Assembly (NCBI GenBank): GCA_031761405.1
Contig: JASEVX010000001.1
Coordinates: forward strand, 111,161,643 to 111,225,642
Length of the DNA: 64,000 nt
Direction of reading: 5' to 3'
Origin: Serripes groenlandicus
Taxonomy: Eukaryota > Mollusca > Bivalvia > Cardiida > Cardiidae
The notes under the pieces are model-generated. The model saw only the letters and a list, made by a program, of their open reading frames with translations, searched no databases and was not told where the DNA came from. Shown here piece after piece: positions 42,690 through 53,243 of the stretch. The translations under genes were made by a program, and so were the position numbers. Positions within the stretch are counted from its first letter, which is position 1; each line of letters opens with the position of its first letter.

Positions 42690-43673
42690 AACAAGAGGGC
42701 CAAGATGGCCCTAAATCGATCACCTAATTGATAGTAAATTAGTAGCAAATATTTAACTGCAAATATCTGGGAAAATGTTATCAGGGAGTGTAAATGAAAC
42801 TGCAAAGGAGTGGACACTTCTCAAGAAACAGCTTATCAGTAAAGGCCATTTATATCTTGAAATCTAACAAGAACTTTAATAAGAATGGAATTATAAAGTT
42901 TTTGTCATTTTGCACCTTTTCTGATGCCGCCTTGCTGCCCTATTTTTCAACGAAATCAATATGGCTTCAACAGTTTATTTAGAGGGTCACTTAAGGAACA
43001 TTTCTACCAAATTATCTTGCAATCGCACAAGTAGATTATGGAGGAAAAGGATTTTAAAATTTGGGTATTTTTCTCACTTTCTGATGCCGCAGCAACCAAA
43101 GTTATCAATGGAATTTAAATCTTTGAACAATTTTGAAAGAGGACCACCAATCAAAACGGCTTAAACAAATTAAATAGAGGATCATTACAGTAAGATTCGT
43201 ATTATATTTTCTTAAAATCAGACAAGCACTTTCATAAAAATGGAATTTTCAAATTTTGTCATTTTGCCCCTTTTTTGATGCCGCCTGACTGCCATGTTTT
43301 TCGCCCAATCAGTATGGCTTGAACAATTTTTATAGAGGGTCACCCAAGGAACATTTCTACCAAATTATATTTGAATCTGACATGCAGATTCGGAGGAGAA
43401 GATTTTTAAAGTTTGGACATTTTGTCCCCTTTCTGATGCCGCAGCAACCAAAGTTCTCAATGGAATTTAAATCTTTGAACAACTTTGAAAGAGGCCAACC
43501 AGAGGAACAGTCCTGTGATGTTTCACGGAAATTGTCCTTGGAGTTTGGGAGGAGATGATGTTTAAAGCTAAAAGTTAACGCCGGACGGACGGACGGACGA
43601 CGGACGACGGACGACGGACAAAAAGTGATCAGAATAGCTCACCTTGAGCCTTTGGCTCTAGGTGATCTAAAAA
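42690..43673 (+). mobile_element. Helentron-like element (GATCACCTA family)
   Basis: Starts AACAAGAGGGCCAAGATGGC (hairpin GGGCCAAGATGGCCC), then CGATCACCTAATT. The core repeats carry GATGCCGCAGCAACCAAAGT, ATGGAATTTAAATCTTTGAA and GAGGGTCACCCAAGGAACAT. A GGACGGACGGACGACGG tract follows, then CTCACCTTGAGCCTTTGGCT, TAGGTGATCTAAAA. The 3' end is duplicated at 43764-43924. Confidence 0.75.
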
Positions 43674-43924
43674 TATAATAATCTGTCCTGTCTTTTCTTA
43701 TAATATAATTCTTACCACACACAACAAAGACAAGAAAATCGTTAAAACCGATGGATACCGATGGACGACGGACGACGGACGACGGACAAAAAGTGATCAG
43801 AATAGCTCACCTTGAGCCTTTGGCTCTAGGTGATCTAAAAATATAATAATCTGTCCTGTCTTTTCTTATAATATAATTCTTACCACACACAACAAAGACA
43901 AGAAAATCGTTAAAACCGATGGAT
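43596..43924 (+). repeat. Direct duplication of about 168 bp spanning an element 3' end
   Basis: The segment from the GACGACGG tract through CTAGGTGATCTAAAAATATA and the flank to GTTAAAACCGATGGATA occurs twice in direct orientation (offset 168), virtually identical. The duplication includes non-element flank, so it arose after insertion. Confidence 0.88.
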
Positions 43925-43963
43925 ACTTCCAAAATCAGTTATAAAATATTAAAGATCCATAGA

Positions 43964-44098
43964 AACAAGAGTGTTGGAAGAAACAACATGTGTCATCTGC
44001 CAAATTGTCAATAAGTGGAAGCTTGGCCGACAGATTGACGGACGGACAGACAGCTAGGGATCCAGGATGAGTCCCTCTGCAGAGGCAGACATAAAAAG
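43964..44098 (+). mobile_element. Short Helentron-like element
   Basis: AAACAAGAGTGTTGGAAGAA at the 5' end, a GACGGACGGACAGACAG tract, and the stem-loop GTCCCTCTGCAGAGGCAGAC, ending CATAAAAAG. No tandem core. Confidence 0.5.
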
Positions 44099-44355
44099 TT
44101 AAATCAAAACAAGATTATAACTGTGCATCTCCTCTTGGTACTACATCGTCGGACACCCACGGTTGTTGACTCCGCTATGCTCCAACATCACCCATGGGAT
44201 ATTTCACTGCCTTTTCGCCATTTTGACAGATAACAAAAATATTGTTTCTGATTGGATGCAGTACAATGTTTTACTGCGCCAAACAGCCAATCAGATCCCT
44301 CGTAATAAATCAATTATTGTTATTTGTACATAATTGGAGAGATTACATGTAAATG

Positions 44356-44428
44356 GCTCGATTAGCTCAGTCAGTAGAGTACTCCCCCTGAAAGCGAGAG
44401 GTTCCGGGTTCGAGCCCTGGATTGGCTA
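44356..44428 (+). tRNA. tRNA-like sequence, probable tRNA pseudogene
   Basis: 73 nt with a good A box (TAGCTCAGTCAGTAGAG) and a perfect B box (GGTTCGAGCCC). The T-arm pairs (CCGGG/CCTGG with one G-T). The acceptor stem pairs poorly (several G-T and one C-C) and the anticodon stem has mismatches, with loop CTGAAAG or CCTGAAA, so the anticodon (GAA or UGA) is uncertain. No SINE body is attached. Most likely a decayed tRNA or an unattached SINE head. Confidence 0.4.
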
Positions 44429-44429
44429 A

Positions 44430-44895
44430 ATGTTTTTCTCTCCATGTGACATGACGCTCCATCATTTCTGATATTAAAATTTAAGATCAGTAAATATGAA
44501 ATTGTACTGTTCCTTGCTGCATTTTGATTCCAAATTTCAGTAAATTGTTTAGTTTTTAGAGAAGATGAACAGAAGAAGGTAAAGATATGATTATCTGGTA
44601 CAGGAACCGGACTGCCCTCTGTTGTTCAAAAAGAGGTATTGTTTCAGAAAGTCTATGCACCAATCTATAGTGGTAATAGTCTATCCAGCATGATCTACAT
44701 ATCCTTTTAATTTTACATATTTTAAACAGGGCTTGAAGTCAATAAAGCTTCAAACAAAATCCAGAGTTAGGACTGTAGTCCCATGTTGTAGTTGAATGTG
44801 GGTTTTCATTTATATGAAGACAAAAGCTACTGCCGGACATTTTTAATCCCCAATAGAACATACAGTGTGACTTAGTGCATTCCTATTCACACTCA
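44430..44895. other. Unassigned intergenic sequence
   Basis: No gene or repeat boundary recognised. Confidence 0.4.
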
Positions 44896-45114
44896 TTAAC
44901 TTTTCACCACATATACATGCTTTCTGACACCTAAGCAGCCAGACAACTTTTGAAAAAACACTGTGACAAAATGGGGAAATTGCTGACTGCCGAGTAATTT
45001 CTCCTTTTGCCACAATGCTTTCAACTTTATTCTTTCATTTATAGACACATTCCATGTTGACAAAATGTTTTCAAAGTCGTCTGCTGCAGGTTTGTTGTAT
45101 GTGGGAAAGGGTTC
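44896..45114 (-). mobile_element. TTAA MITE
   Basis: TTAACTTTTCACCACATATA, ATGCTTTCTGACACC, GTCGTCTGCTGCAGGTTTGT, to GTATGTGGGAAAGGGTT. Right TTAA mutated. Confidence 0.78.
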
Positions 45115-45283
45115 CACTCATTAAATAACATCAGATGTTAGGAAGTTGACACTCCTTCACACCCCCCTTTCACAAGTATCCAACTTAAAATGTTCAAACA
45201 GTCCATCATAATTTCTTTTAAACTCAAAATTACAAACCGGTTTTACCATCCCTTTAAAGTGTTTCAAGTCAATGACATGACCT

Positions 45284-45461
45284 TTAACCCTTTCCCACAT
45301 GCAAAGGCTTTTTGTACATCTGCAGCAGACGGCTTTTGGCAAAATGTTTTCAATTCTATGCATAGTTAATAGTATCATCTATACAGAGATTTTTCACATT
45401 TTCCCCTGGATGTTTTCAAAGTCATGTGCTGCAGAATTGTTATTATGTGTGAAAAGGTTAA
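45284..45461 (-). mobile_element. TTAA MITE with central deletion
   Basis: TTAACCCTTTCCCACATGCA to TATGTGTGAAAAGGTTAA. GCAGCAGACGGCTTTTGGCA jumps directly to AAATGTTTTCAATTCT, so the palindrome core is deleted. Confidence 0.8.
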
Positions 45462-45655
45462 ATCCATTGGTATGCCAATTCTTCTGAAGAAGCATTTTAA
45501 CACACAATTATTGTACATCAAATTATCATTTATATCAAGACACAAACGAAGAGGGCAATGTTCATCGGAGCAGATTGGCCAAGTAACATTTTTTTGATAA
45601 ATTACTTTGAAACCGGACTAGCATTTTGAGAAGGATCTCATACAGCCAATGATCC

Positions 45656-45884
45656 TTAACCCTTTCCCTCATATATAGGCTTTCTGACGCCTCTGCTGCA
45701 GATGGCTTTTTGAAAACATAGTGACAAAAGAAGAAATTGCTCAAAACGAGCAATTTCTGCTTTTGCCACAATGTTTTCCACTTTTAGTCATAGGTTATCC
45801 ATTCAATTATAGAGATTTTCTATTTTTTGACAAAATATGTTCAAAGTCCTCTGCTGCAGAATTGTCGTATGAGGGAAAGGATTT
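45656..45884 (-). mobile_element. TTAA MITE, reverse orientation, nearly full length
   Basis: TTAACCCTTTCCCTCATATA, GGCTTTCTGACGCCTCTGC, AAAACGAGCAATTTCTGC, GATTTTCTATTTTTTGACAA, GTCGTATGAGGGAAAGG. Right TTAA changed to TTTA. Confidence 0.87.
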
Positions 45885-46119
45885 ACCACATAATCCAGAG
45901 GTCCAGAAAAGGTGCGGTGTACTGCTCTTTTCCCCACAATATCTTTTTTATTATCCAACCAAACCCTATGATGTGGGTACTCAAAAAAAATTGAGTACCA
46001 ACAAAAGAGATTTTGGAGCATAAAAAACGCCCCTTATCTAGAGCTCTGCATATAAAAAATCAGTAGCAGACAACTTTGAAGACATCAAGATTAAAATATG
46101 AAAAATATCTATCAATGGA

Positions 46120-46350
46120 TTTTTATTTATTTATTTATTGGGGTTTTACGCCGTTTTCAACATTATTTCAGTTATATCACAGCGACAGTTCACTTATTCA
46201 TGATCCCTGGGTAAACAAACAAGTACTAGGCTAGAAAATGTGCCTTGCCCAAGGGCACTCCACCATGACCGTAGTGCCGCGACTGGGGATGGGACCCCGG
46301 ACACCCGGTTTCGAAATCCCCAACGCTAACCACTCGACCACAGCGGATTC
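46120..46350 (-). mobile_element. tRNA-derived SINE with 12-bp target duplication
   Basis: Flanked by TCTATCAATGGA at 46108-46119 and 46351-46362. Tail (TTTATTTATTTATTGGGGTT) at the left, tRNA head at the right with an A box and a mutated B box. The body is complete, which makes this the best reference copy of the family here. Confidence 0.92.
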
Positions 46351-46438
46351 TCTATCAATGGAAGATTATTTAGTGAATATAGCTGAAAACAAGGGTTATT
46401 TTAGGTCTCTATGATCACTGCAGCTTTGTAATCTGTTA

Positions 46439-46653
46439 AGTTATCCCTTTCGCACATACTACAAATCAGCAGCTGAGGACTTTGAAAACATCTAGGCAAA
46501 GATATAGAAATTTTATTTCATTTTAATTAAATTCTTGATAGGGCATATAGAGAAATTGGTCATCATGAGCAATTTCTACTTTTGTCGCAATGTTTTCAAA
46601 AGTTGTCTGCTACAGAGACGTCAGAAAGCGTCTATATGTGAGAAATGGTTATT
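46439..46653 (+). mobile_element. TTAA MITE, degenerate
   Basis: CCCTTTCGCACATACTACAA, AATCAGCAGCTGAGGACT, AATTGGTCATCATGAGCAAT, GTTGTCTGCTACAGAGACGT, TATGTGAGAAATGGTTA. Confidence 0.65.
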
Positions 46654-46852
46654 TAATGTGTATACTCCACCAGAAGAGAAAATTCAAGTTATTAAAGGAA
46701 AAGGGTTCAAGCCCTTTGGCTTTGTGGCTTTCTTAAAACATTGAGACTTTTTTTAAACCTTAATCAAAATGGGTTTTTCATGTTTCCTAGCATTTACAAA
46801 TGACCAGCTGCTATTAAGTTCATTAATTTAATCAGTCATAGTGTTTGAACAC

Positions 46853-47064
46853 TTACCCTATTCCCAAATACAAACATAAATCTGCAGCAGACGACTTTGG
46901 AAAAATCTAATGAAAAATGTAGATAATATGTATAAATGAAAGTTTATTGAAAACATTGTGGCAAAAATTGCTCATTACGGGCACTTTTTTACTTTTGTCA
47001 CATTATTTTATAATGTCATCTTCTGCAGATGCTTCGAATTTGTTTGCAGTTTGTAAAGGGTTAA
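46853..47064 (+). mobile_element. TTAA MITE, degenerate
   Basis: TTACCCTATTCCCAAATACA, ATCTGCAGCAGACGACTT, ATAAATGAAAGTTTATTGAA, to TTTGTAAAGGGTTAA. Confidence 0.68.
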
Positions 47065-47530
47065 TTGCTTTAACATTTAATTTTAAATTCACAGTAAAAA
47101 AATCCAGTGAACACTTTTTCATCTCATTTTTCATCCTAAAACATATACATTTACATAGAATTGTTCAATTACCATCCTGGTACCAATTCCTCATCAATTC
47201 AAAATAACATGAACATGATCACTCAAGTGTAACAATAAATTTCGACAGTTTTAAAACAAGGAATTTGCAAGCAGTTCTTGAAATTTTGACTTTATTTTTC
47301 AAACACCTTTCCCTCTTGCAGAAAATAAAATGAGCAGTGCCAGTGTTCTTGCTTATTATTGATTGATTAATTGATTGATTAATTGATTGATAAATTGATT
47401 GATTGACTGATAATTGCAGTTTAATCCTCATTTCAACTCACCAATTGAGAGTTTCCAGACTTTCTTGCACCTGTTAAGTCAACACAACATTCTTGTCAGG
47501 CAGCACTTCCTACCTTCCCACACAGACCAT
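47065..47530. other. Unassigned sequence with an ATTG microsatellite
   Basis: A (TTGA)n/(ATTG)n tract of about 65 bp lies at 47354-47410. No gene recognised. Confidence 0.55.
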
Positions 47531-47760
47531 TTAACCCTTACCACATACAACAAATCTGCAGCAGACGACTTTCAAAACATCTAGACAAAAGCACAGAAAA
47601 TCTCTTTAAATGAAAGAACAATAATTCAATAGAGTTGAAAACATTGTGACAAAAGAAGAAATTGCTCATTTTGAGCAATTTATTCTTTTGTTGAATTGTT
47701 TTCAAAAAGCCGTCTGCTGCAGAGGTGTCAGAAAGCCTATATATGAGGGAAAAGGGTTAA
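47531..47760 (+). mobile_element. TTAA MITE, hybrid of two subfamilies
   Basis: Left end TTAACCCTTACCACATACAA (CACATA type), right end GCCGTCTGCTGCAGAGG and TATGAGGGAAAAGGGTTAA (CTCATA type). Both TTAA intact. The two ends come from different subfamilies. Confidence 0.85.
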
Positions 47761-47829
47761 CCGACCTTTGGGAGTGTGTGGCTTAATTGTAGAACCAGAT
47801 CAACCTAGGCATTCCGAGTCTATTCCCCA

Positions 47830-48210
47830 GTTATGAGCAATTGTAGCTTTTGTTACAATGTTTTCAGAAGTCATCTGCTGCAGCGGCATCAGAATGTGTC
47901 TATATGGGAAAGATTTGAGGGGCGTCCAACAAAAGTTGAAGTACAGTCAGATCTTTTACCTTTTTACACATTCAATAAATCTGCAGCAGCCAACTGTGAA
48001 ATCATCTCGGCAAAACTGTGGATATTTATATATCTATTAAAGAAAGTATAATTTTCAAATTAAGTTGAAAATATTGAGGCAAAATGTTAAATTGCTCATT
48101 ACAATTACCTTTTCCCACATTCAACAACAAATTTTGATTAGTTTTGAAAACATTATGGCAAAAGGAGAAATTGCTCAATCATCATCTGCTGCCGAGGCGT
48201 CAAAATCTGT
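47830..48210 (+). mobile_element. Overlapping MITE fragments
   Basis: At least three partial copies: 47830-47915 (GTCATCTGCTGCAGCGGCAT), 47950-48100 (AATCTGCAGCAGCCAACTGT), 48105-48210 (AAAAGGAGAAATTGCTCAAT, ATCTGCTGCCGAGGCGTC). Confidence 0.6.
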
Positions 48211-48605
48211 TTGCGTGTTTTTCAACAATGTTTTAGGGATTGAACTGATATTTGATTTGATAATGAAAAGGGTAAACAGAGTACAAAATACTTCACACAT
48301 AAAACAATAACACTTTGATGTGTTTTTTGTATTAACTTATTGATATGATGAAGTATAACCCTTTCACTTGCAAGAAACAACAACTTATGTTTCCTTTGTA
48401 CCATAAACATTTGGCAAACAATGTGAGAAAAGGAAAAGTTGTAGACTATTGCTGCAAGAAGATAAAAAAGTATCTTTTAATGACAATATATATCAATAAT
48501 AATTTTTCTTTCTATTAAGATTGCATGTTATGGGGAAAGTCTTAAGGTTATCCACAATATAAGTGTTACTGGACAGCTTGGCAACAATCGGTTTTGTACA
48601 TCAAT

Positions 48606-48816
48606 TTAACCATTTCCCACATAGTACAAATCTGTATCGGACAACTTTGGAAACTTATTGTGGAAATATGGACAATCTTTAAAAATGAATGTTTTCATTT
48701 TAAGATAATTCAAGTTGTTAACATTGTGAGCAATTTCTTCTTTTGTCATAATGATTTAAAAAGTGGTCCAGCAGGTGCATTTAAATGTGCCTGCATGTTG
48801 GAAAGGGTTCATTAAC
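48606..48816 (+). mobile_element. TTAA MITE, decayed
   Basis: TTAACCATTTCCCACATAGT to ATGTTGGAAAGGGTTCATTAA. Its right TTAA is the left TTAA of the following copy. Confidence 0.7.
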
Positions 48817-49042
48817 CCCCCTTTCCCTCATACAGCAAATCTGCAGCAGGCGACTTTGAAAATTTCTTCTTAAAAATATGGAAAATCTCTATAAGTGTAG
48901 GTATAATTACTCAGAAAAGTTGAAAACATTGTGGCAAAAGGAGAAATTGGTCGTTTTAAGCAATTTCATCTTTTGTCACAATGTTTTCAAAAGTCGTCTG
49001 CTGCAGAGACATCAGAAAGAGTCTACATGAGGGAAAGCGTTC
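48813..49042 (+). mobile_element. TTAA MITE, right end decayed
   Basis: TTAACCCCCCTTTCCCTCAT to CATGAGGGAAAGCGTT. Inner pair CTGCAGCAGGCGACTTTG / AAAAGTCGTCTGCTGCAGAG. Confidence 0.82.
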
Positions 49043-49104
49043 TAGCAATGAGTGCAATTGTTGTTTTTAATAATGAAATGTCAGATAAAAAAACACTATA
49101 ACAC

Positions 49105-49334
49105 TTAACCCTTTCCCTCATACGGCAATTATGCAGCAGACGACTTTGAACGTATTTTGTCAAAACATAGAAAATCTCCATAATTGAATTGATAACCTAT
49201 GACAAAAAGTGGAAAACATTGTGGCAAAAGGAGAAATTGCACGTTTTGTGCAATTTCTTCTTTTGTCACTATGTTTTCAAAAAGCCGTCTGCTGCAGAGG
49301 CGTCAGAAAGCGTCTATATGAGGGAAAGGGTTAA
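49105..49334 (+). mobile_element. TTAA MITE, full length
   Basis: TTAACCCTTTCCCTCATACG to ATATGAGGGAAAGGGTTAA, consensus-like throughout. Confidence 0.92.
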
Positions 49335-49505
49335 GGCATCCTGTATACAAAATCTGTATACAAAATATTTCACTTACTAAAATCCATAATTTTTCTCAAC
49401 AGGCTTCAAATTATGATACCACTCATTAGAATCATCTTATCAAGGCAATTTCCACAACATAGGGTTTAATTCAGCTATAAGAAAGATATCAGCAATTGAC
49501 TAGCT

Positions 49506-49747
49506 TTAACCCTTTCCCACATACAGATGCTTTCTGATGCCTCTGCAGCAGACGGCTTTTTGAAAACATAGTGACAAAAGAAGAAATTGCACAAAACGTG
49601 CAATTTCTCCTTTTGCCACAATGTTTTCCACTTTTTGTCATAGGTTATCAATTCAATTATGGAGATTTTCTATGTTTTGACAAAATACGTTCAAAGATGT
49701 TTTCGAAGTCGTCTACTGCTGATGTGTTATATGTGGGAAAGAGTTTA
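49506..49747 (-). mobile_element. TTAA MITE, reverse orientation
   Basis: TTAACCCTTTCCCACATACA, ATGCTTTCTGATGCCTCTGC, AAATTGCACAAAACGTGCAA, GACAAAATACGTTCAAAG, to TATGTGGGAAAGAGTTTAA. Carries an extra TGTTTTCGAAGTCGTC segment near the right end. Confidence 0.85.
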
Positions 49748-49895
49748 AAGTACTTATCAAACATTACGTCTGCTCAAAGTGCCGGAAAAGGGATCCTGTA
49801 TCAACAAAATGATATGATAGGACTGGGTAAAACTCTCAAGTTCTAACCAGTACCCCACAACATAGGGTTTGATTTATTTATAAGATATCTGTGGG

Positions 49896-50062
49896 AACCA
49901 ATGGATGCTCCATGAATTAAAGCAAGAGAACAGAAATGGGGATAAGATGCACATAATCCTATTGTTTATGAAGCTTTCCATAAAGTTTCATTTAATTCAA
50001 GTCAGTTAAGTTGCTGAGAAATAGCCAGGACAAACTTTTCCTATGTCATATTAACTAGAAAT
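49896..50062 (+). mobile_element. Fragment of the ATCGGTGGAACCGA element family
   Basis: GGAACCAATGGATGCTCCAT at its 5' side, then one core unit (GAAGCTTTCCATAAAGTTTC, AAGTTGCTGAGAAATAGCC). Cut off by the next element. Confidence 0.6.
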
Positions 50063-50063
50063 T

Positions 50064-50747
50064 AACAAGGAATCGGTGGAACCGAATGATGCTCCCCATA
50101 AGGGCTTTGTTAAGTGATAATAGGCATTGTCTGATAGAACTACCTTTAACTAGTGATCATACCTATTTACATAATACAGACTTCATTAAAAGAAAATAAT
50201 AAAAACAAGGGAGTTAATTTTTATTATTTATTAGAGAGTTATGGTTCTTGTGTAACGCACTTCCTCTCTTTAATATCTATCTACATTTCAAGTTTCATTG
50301 AAATATCTTTCGTACTTTTGGAGTTATGGTCCTGAAATTGAAATATAAAGTCTAACAAGGGAGATAACTTGAAAATTATTCACTATAAGTTATGGTTCTT
50401 GTGTAATGCACTTCCTTTCTTTAATATCTGTATACATTTCAAGTTTCATCAAAATATCTTTAGTACTTTTCGAGTTATGGTCCCGACATGGAAATATAAA
50501 GTCTAACAAGGGAGATAATTTGAAAATTATTCACTATAAAGTTATGGTTCTTGTATTATGCACTCTCTCTTATTTATATGTATGTACATTTCAAGTTTCA
50601 TTGAAATATATTCAGTACTTTTAGATTTATGCTCAATGCAAATAAAGTGTGACGGACAAAGTGTGACGGACACGGACGGACAGACGCACATCAGGACAGA
50701 CAGACGTGATGGACGGACAAAGCGACTAACTAGTTTGGGGAGCATAA
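50064..50747 (+). mobile_element. Helentron-like element (GCTCCCCA family)
   Basis: Starts AACAAGGAATCGGTGGAACC (hairpin TCGGTGGAACCGA), then GATGCTCCCCA. Three core units with a period of about 151 bp share GAGTTATGGTTCTTGTGTAA, ATTTCAAGTTTCATTGAAAT and CTAACAAGGGAGATAA. A GACGGACACGGACGGACAGA tract follows, then TTTGGGGAGCATAA. GCTCCCCA / TGGGGAGC form the subterminal inverted repeat. Confidence 0.72.
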
Positions 50748-51537
50748 CAAGAGTTGTCGGAGGACAATCTAGCTCACCTATCGGGGCCATCGTCTATCAG
50801 GGCCTACTTCAGAACAGTTATAGCATTGGTAAAAGTCCAAAATCCAAAAGTGGAATAATTCAGTTGAAATTGAATTTACAAAAGAAAGAAAACCGTTTAA
50901 TAGCAATGGCATGAATTATATGGTTTCTAAGAAAAGGCCTTGAATGCCTAACTATAACTCAAAATTCCTGGACATGCACATAAAGGTTTGACCAAAAAGG
51001 GGCACAATTCAGTCAAAATCCATTCCAGAGTTATGGGACTTGACATACAGGGTCATATAATGACCCTAAATAAGTGTGTGAAGTTTCAAAGCAATACTGA
51101 GAAAAGGCCATGCACCCAAAGGTTTGACCAAAATTCTAAGTCCAAAAAGGGGCACAATTCAGTTAAAATCCATTCCAGAGTTATGGGACTTTTACATACA
51201 AGGTCATCTAATGACCCTAAATAAGTGTGTGAAGTTTCAAAGCAACAGCATACAAAGTGTCTGAGAAAAGGCCTTGCAAGCAAAGGTTTAACCAAAATTC
51301 TAAGTCCAAAAAGGGGCACAATTCAGTCAAAATCCATTCCAGAGTTATGGGACTTAACATACAAGGTCACCTAATGACCCTGAATAAGTGTGTGAAGTTT
51401 CAAAGCAACAGCATACACAGTGTCTGAGAAAATGAATTGCACGCAAAGGTTTGACCAAGCTGGCAACGTGTACGCCAACGCGGACGCCAGGGTGATAACA
51501 TAAGCTCCCCTATTTCTTGGAATAGGAGAGCTAAAAA
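50746..51537 (+). mobile_element. Helentron-like element (AGCTCACCTAT family), head-to-tail with the previous one
   Basis: Starts AACAAGAGTTGTCGGAGGAC, then AGCTCACCTATCGGGGCC. The core units of about 160 bp share TTTGACCAAAATTCTAAGTC, GGGGCACAATTCAGTCAAAA and TTCCAGAGTTATGGGACTT. An ACGCCAACGCGGACGCC tract and the hairpin CTCCCCTATTTCTTGGAATA follow, with end GGAGAGCTAAAAA. A truncated relative lies at 59892-60741. Confidence 0.75.
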
Positions 51538-51867
51538 GGCAATAACATCAGTATGAATAAGAGCTGTTGGAGGACAGCAGGCTAGACTTTTTTGTGCTTG
51601 CCAATGAAACAAATCTCTTTTGGGTGATAGAGAAAACATAACCAAGTACTTTATCATATTATTTATAAGCAAAGTACATTATAAGTCGAAAAAGAGTCAT
51701 AATTCTTACAAAAATCTTTACTGAATTATGCACTCTTGGCTGTTGGTGGAGGTTATGATGGTTAAAAGTTTTTTGTAAGTGTTAAAGCTATATCAGTAAT
51801 TGTTTTGAAAAAATTTGATCTGGTATGAATAACCAAAATTATAAAGCGAAAAAGGGCCATAATTCTT

Positions 51868-53243
51868 AAACTAGAATGGAGTGCTCCCCGGAGCACGTAT
51901 GTCACCTGCCTGGGCCTTGTCAGAAAAATTTATTTTTTGACAGAAAAGGGGCAATAACTCCGATATAAAAAATATTTGGAACCCATCACACACACATTGA
52001 TATAAACATTTGTCAGAAGTTTCAATGTAATCCTTTGAGTAGAAAAAAAGTTATTTGAAAAGTGTGACGAGGGACAGACAGACGCCGGACAAAAAAAACA
52101 AGAGGCCCAAGAGGGCCAGTATCGCTCCACGGCCATAAGGCAAAAATAAAATCTCCAAACAGCCCTGCCCCGTGGTGGCTATTTTTTTTACCAACCACCA
52201 TGGCTTAAAGGAATCTTGTAGAGTGTCACCAAAGGAATGTTTCTGCAAAATTATTTGAAAATATGCCTGACACTTTTGGAGGAGAAGATTTTTTAAGTTT
52301 TCACTATGGTCATATAAGTCAAAATAGCCCCGCCCTCTGGCGGCCATATTTTTCGACCAATCAACATGGCTTGAAGGAATCTGATAGAGGGTCACCCAAT
52401 GAACATTTCTACAAAATTATTTGAAAATCGGCTGAACACTTTCGGAGAAGAAGATGTTTTAAGTTTTCACTATAGCTATATAACGCAAAAAAGCCCCGCC
52501 ACCTGGCGGCCATGTTTTTCGCCCAATCAACATTTCTTGAAGGAATCTAATTAAGGTTCACACAAGGAACATTTCTACAAAATTATTTGAAAATCGGCCT
52601 GACACTTTTGGAGGAGAAGATTTTTTAAGTTTGCTCTTTAGCCATATAGGCAAAATAGCCCCGCCCTGTGACGGCCATGTTTTTTTACCAATCAACATGG
52701 CTTGAAGGAATCTGATAGAGGGTCACCCACGGAACATTTCTACATAATTATTTGAAAATCTGCTGAACACTTTTTGAGAAGAAGATTATTTAAGTTTTCA
52801 CTATAGCTATATAAGTCAAAAAAGCCCCGCCCCCTGGCGGCCATGTTTTTCGCCCAATCAAAATTTCTTGAAGGAATCTAATAAAGTGTCACCCAAGGAA
52901 CATTTCTACAAAATTATTTGAAAATCGGCCTGACACTTTCGGAGAAGAAGATTTTTTAAGTTCTCACTATTTTTTTCTTTCGGTTGCCATGGAAACCAGA
53001 ATTTTGAATGGATCAAAAAAATTTGAAGGAATTTAGTAGAGGACATTGAGAGGATGCTTCCCATGAAGTTTCAACCAAATTGGCCAAGTGGTTAGGGAGA
53101 AGAAGTCTTTTAAAGGAAAAAGTTAACGCACGCACGCACGCACGCACGACGGACAATTCGCCATGACATAAGCTCGACTGGCTTTCAGCCAGTGGAGCTA
53201 AAAAGTAATCCCTAAGTGCCTACCATGCTACGCAGGTGACACA
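51868..53243 (+). mobile_element. Helentron-like element (GTCACCTGC family), middle of the nest
   Basis: Starts ACTAGAATGGAGTGCTCCCC, then ATGTCACCTGCCTGGGCC. The 3' piece after the inner insertion is CTACGCAGGTGACAC. GTCACCTGC / GCAGGTGAC form the subterminal inverted repeat. A GACAGACAGACGCCGGACA tract directly precedes the inner element. Confidence 0.55.
52097..53204 (+). mobile_element. Helentron-like element (GCTCCAC family), innermost of the nest
   Basis: Starts AACAAGAGGCCCAAGAGGGC, then ATCGCTCCACGGCC. The core units match 27.1-28.0 kb (GCCCCGCCCTCTGGCGGCCA, AACATGGCTTGAAGGAATCT). The tract ACGCACGCACGCACGCACGA follows, then the hairpin GACTGGCTTTCAGCCAGT and GGAGCTAAAAA. It is uninterrupted, hence the youngest of the three. 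Confidence 0.75.

Noticed and set aside
47354..47410. ATTG tract as part of a mobile element
   Set aside because: Simple microsatellite with no element ends on either side.
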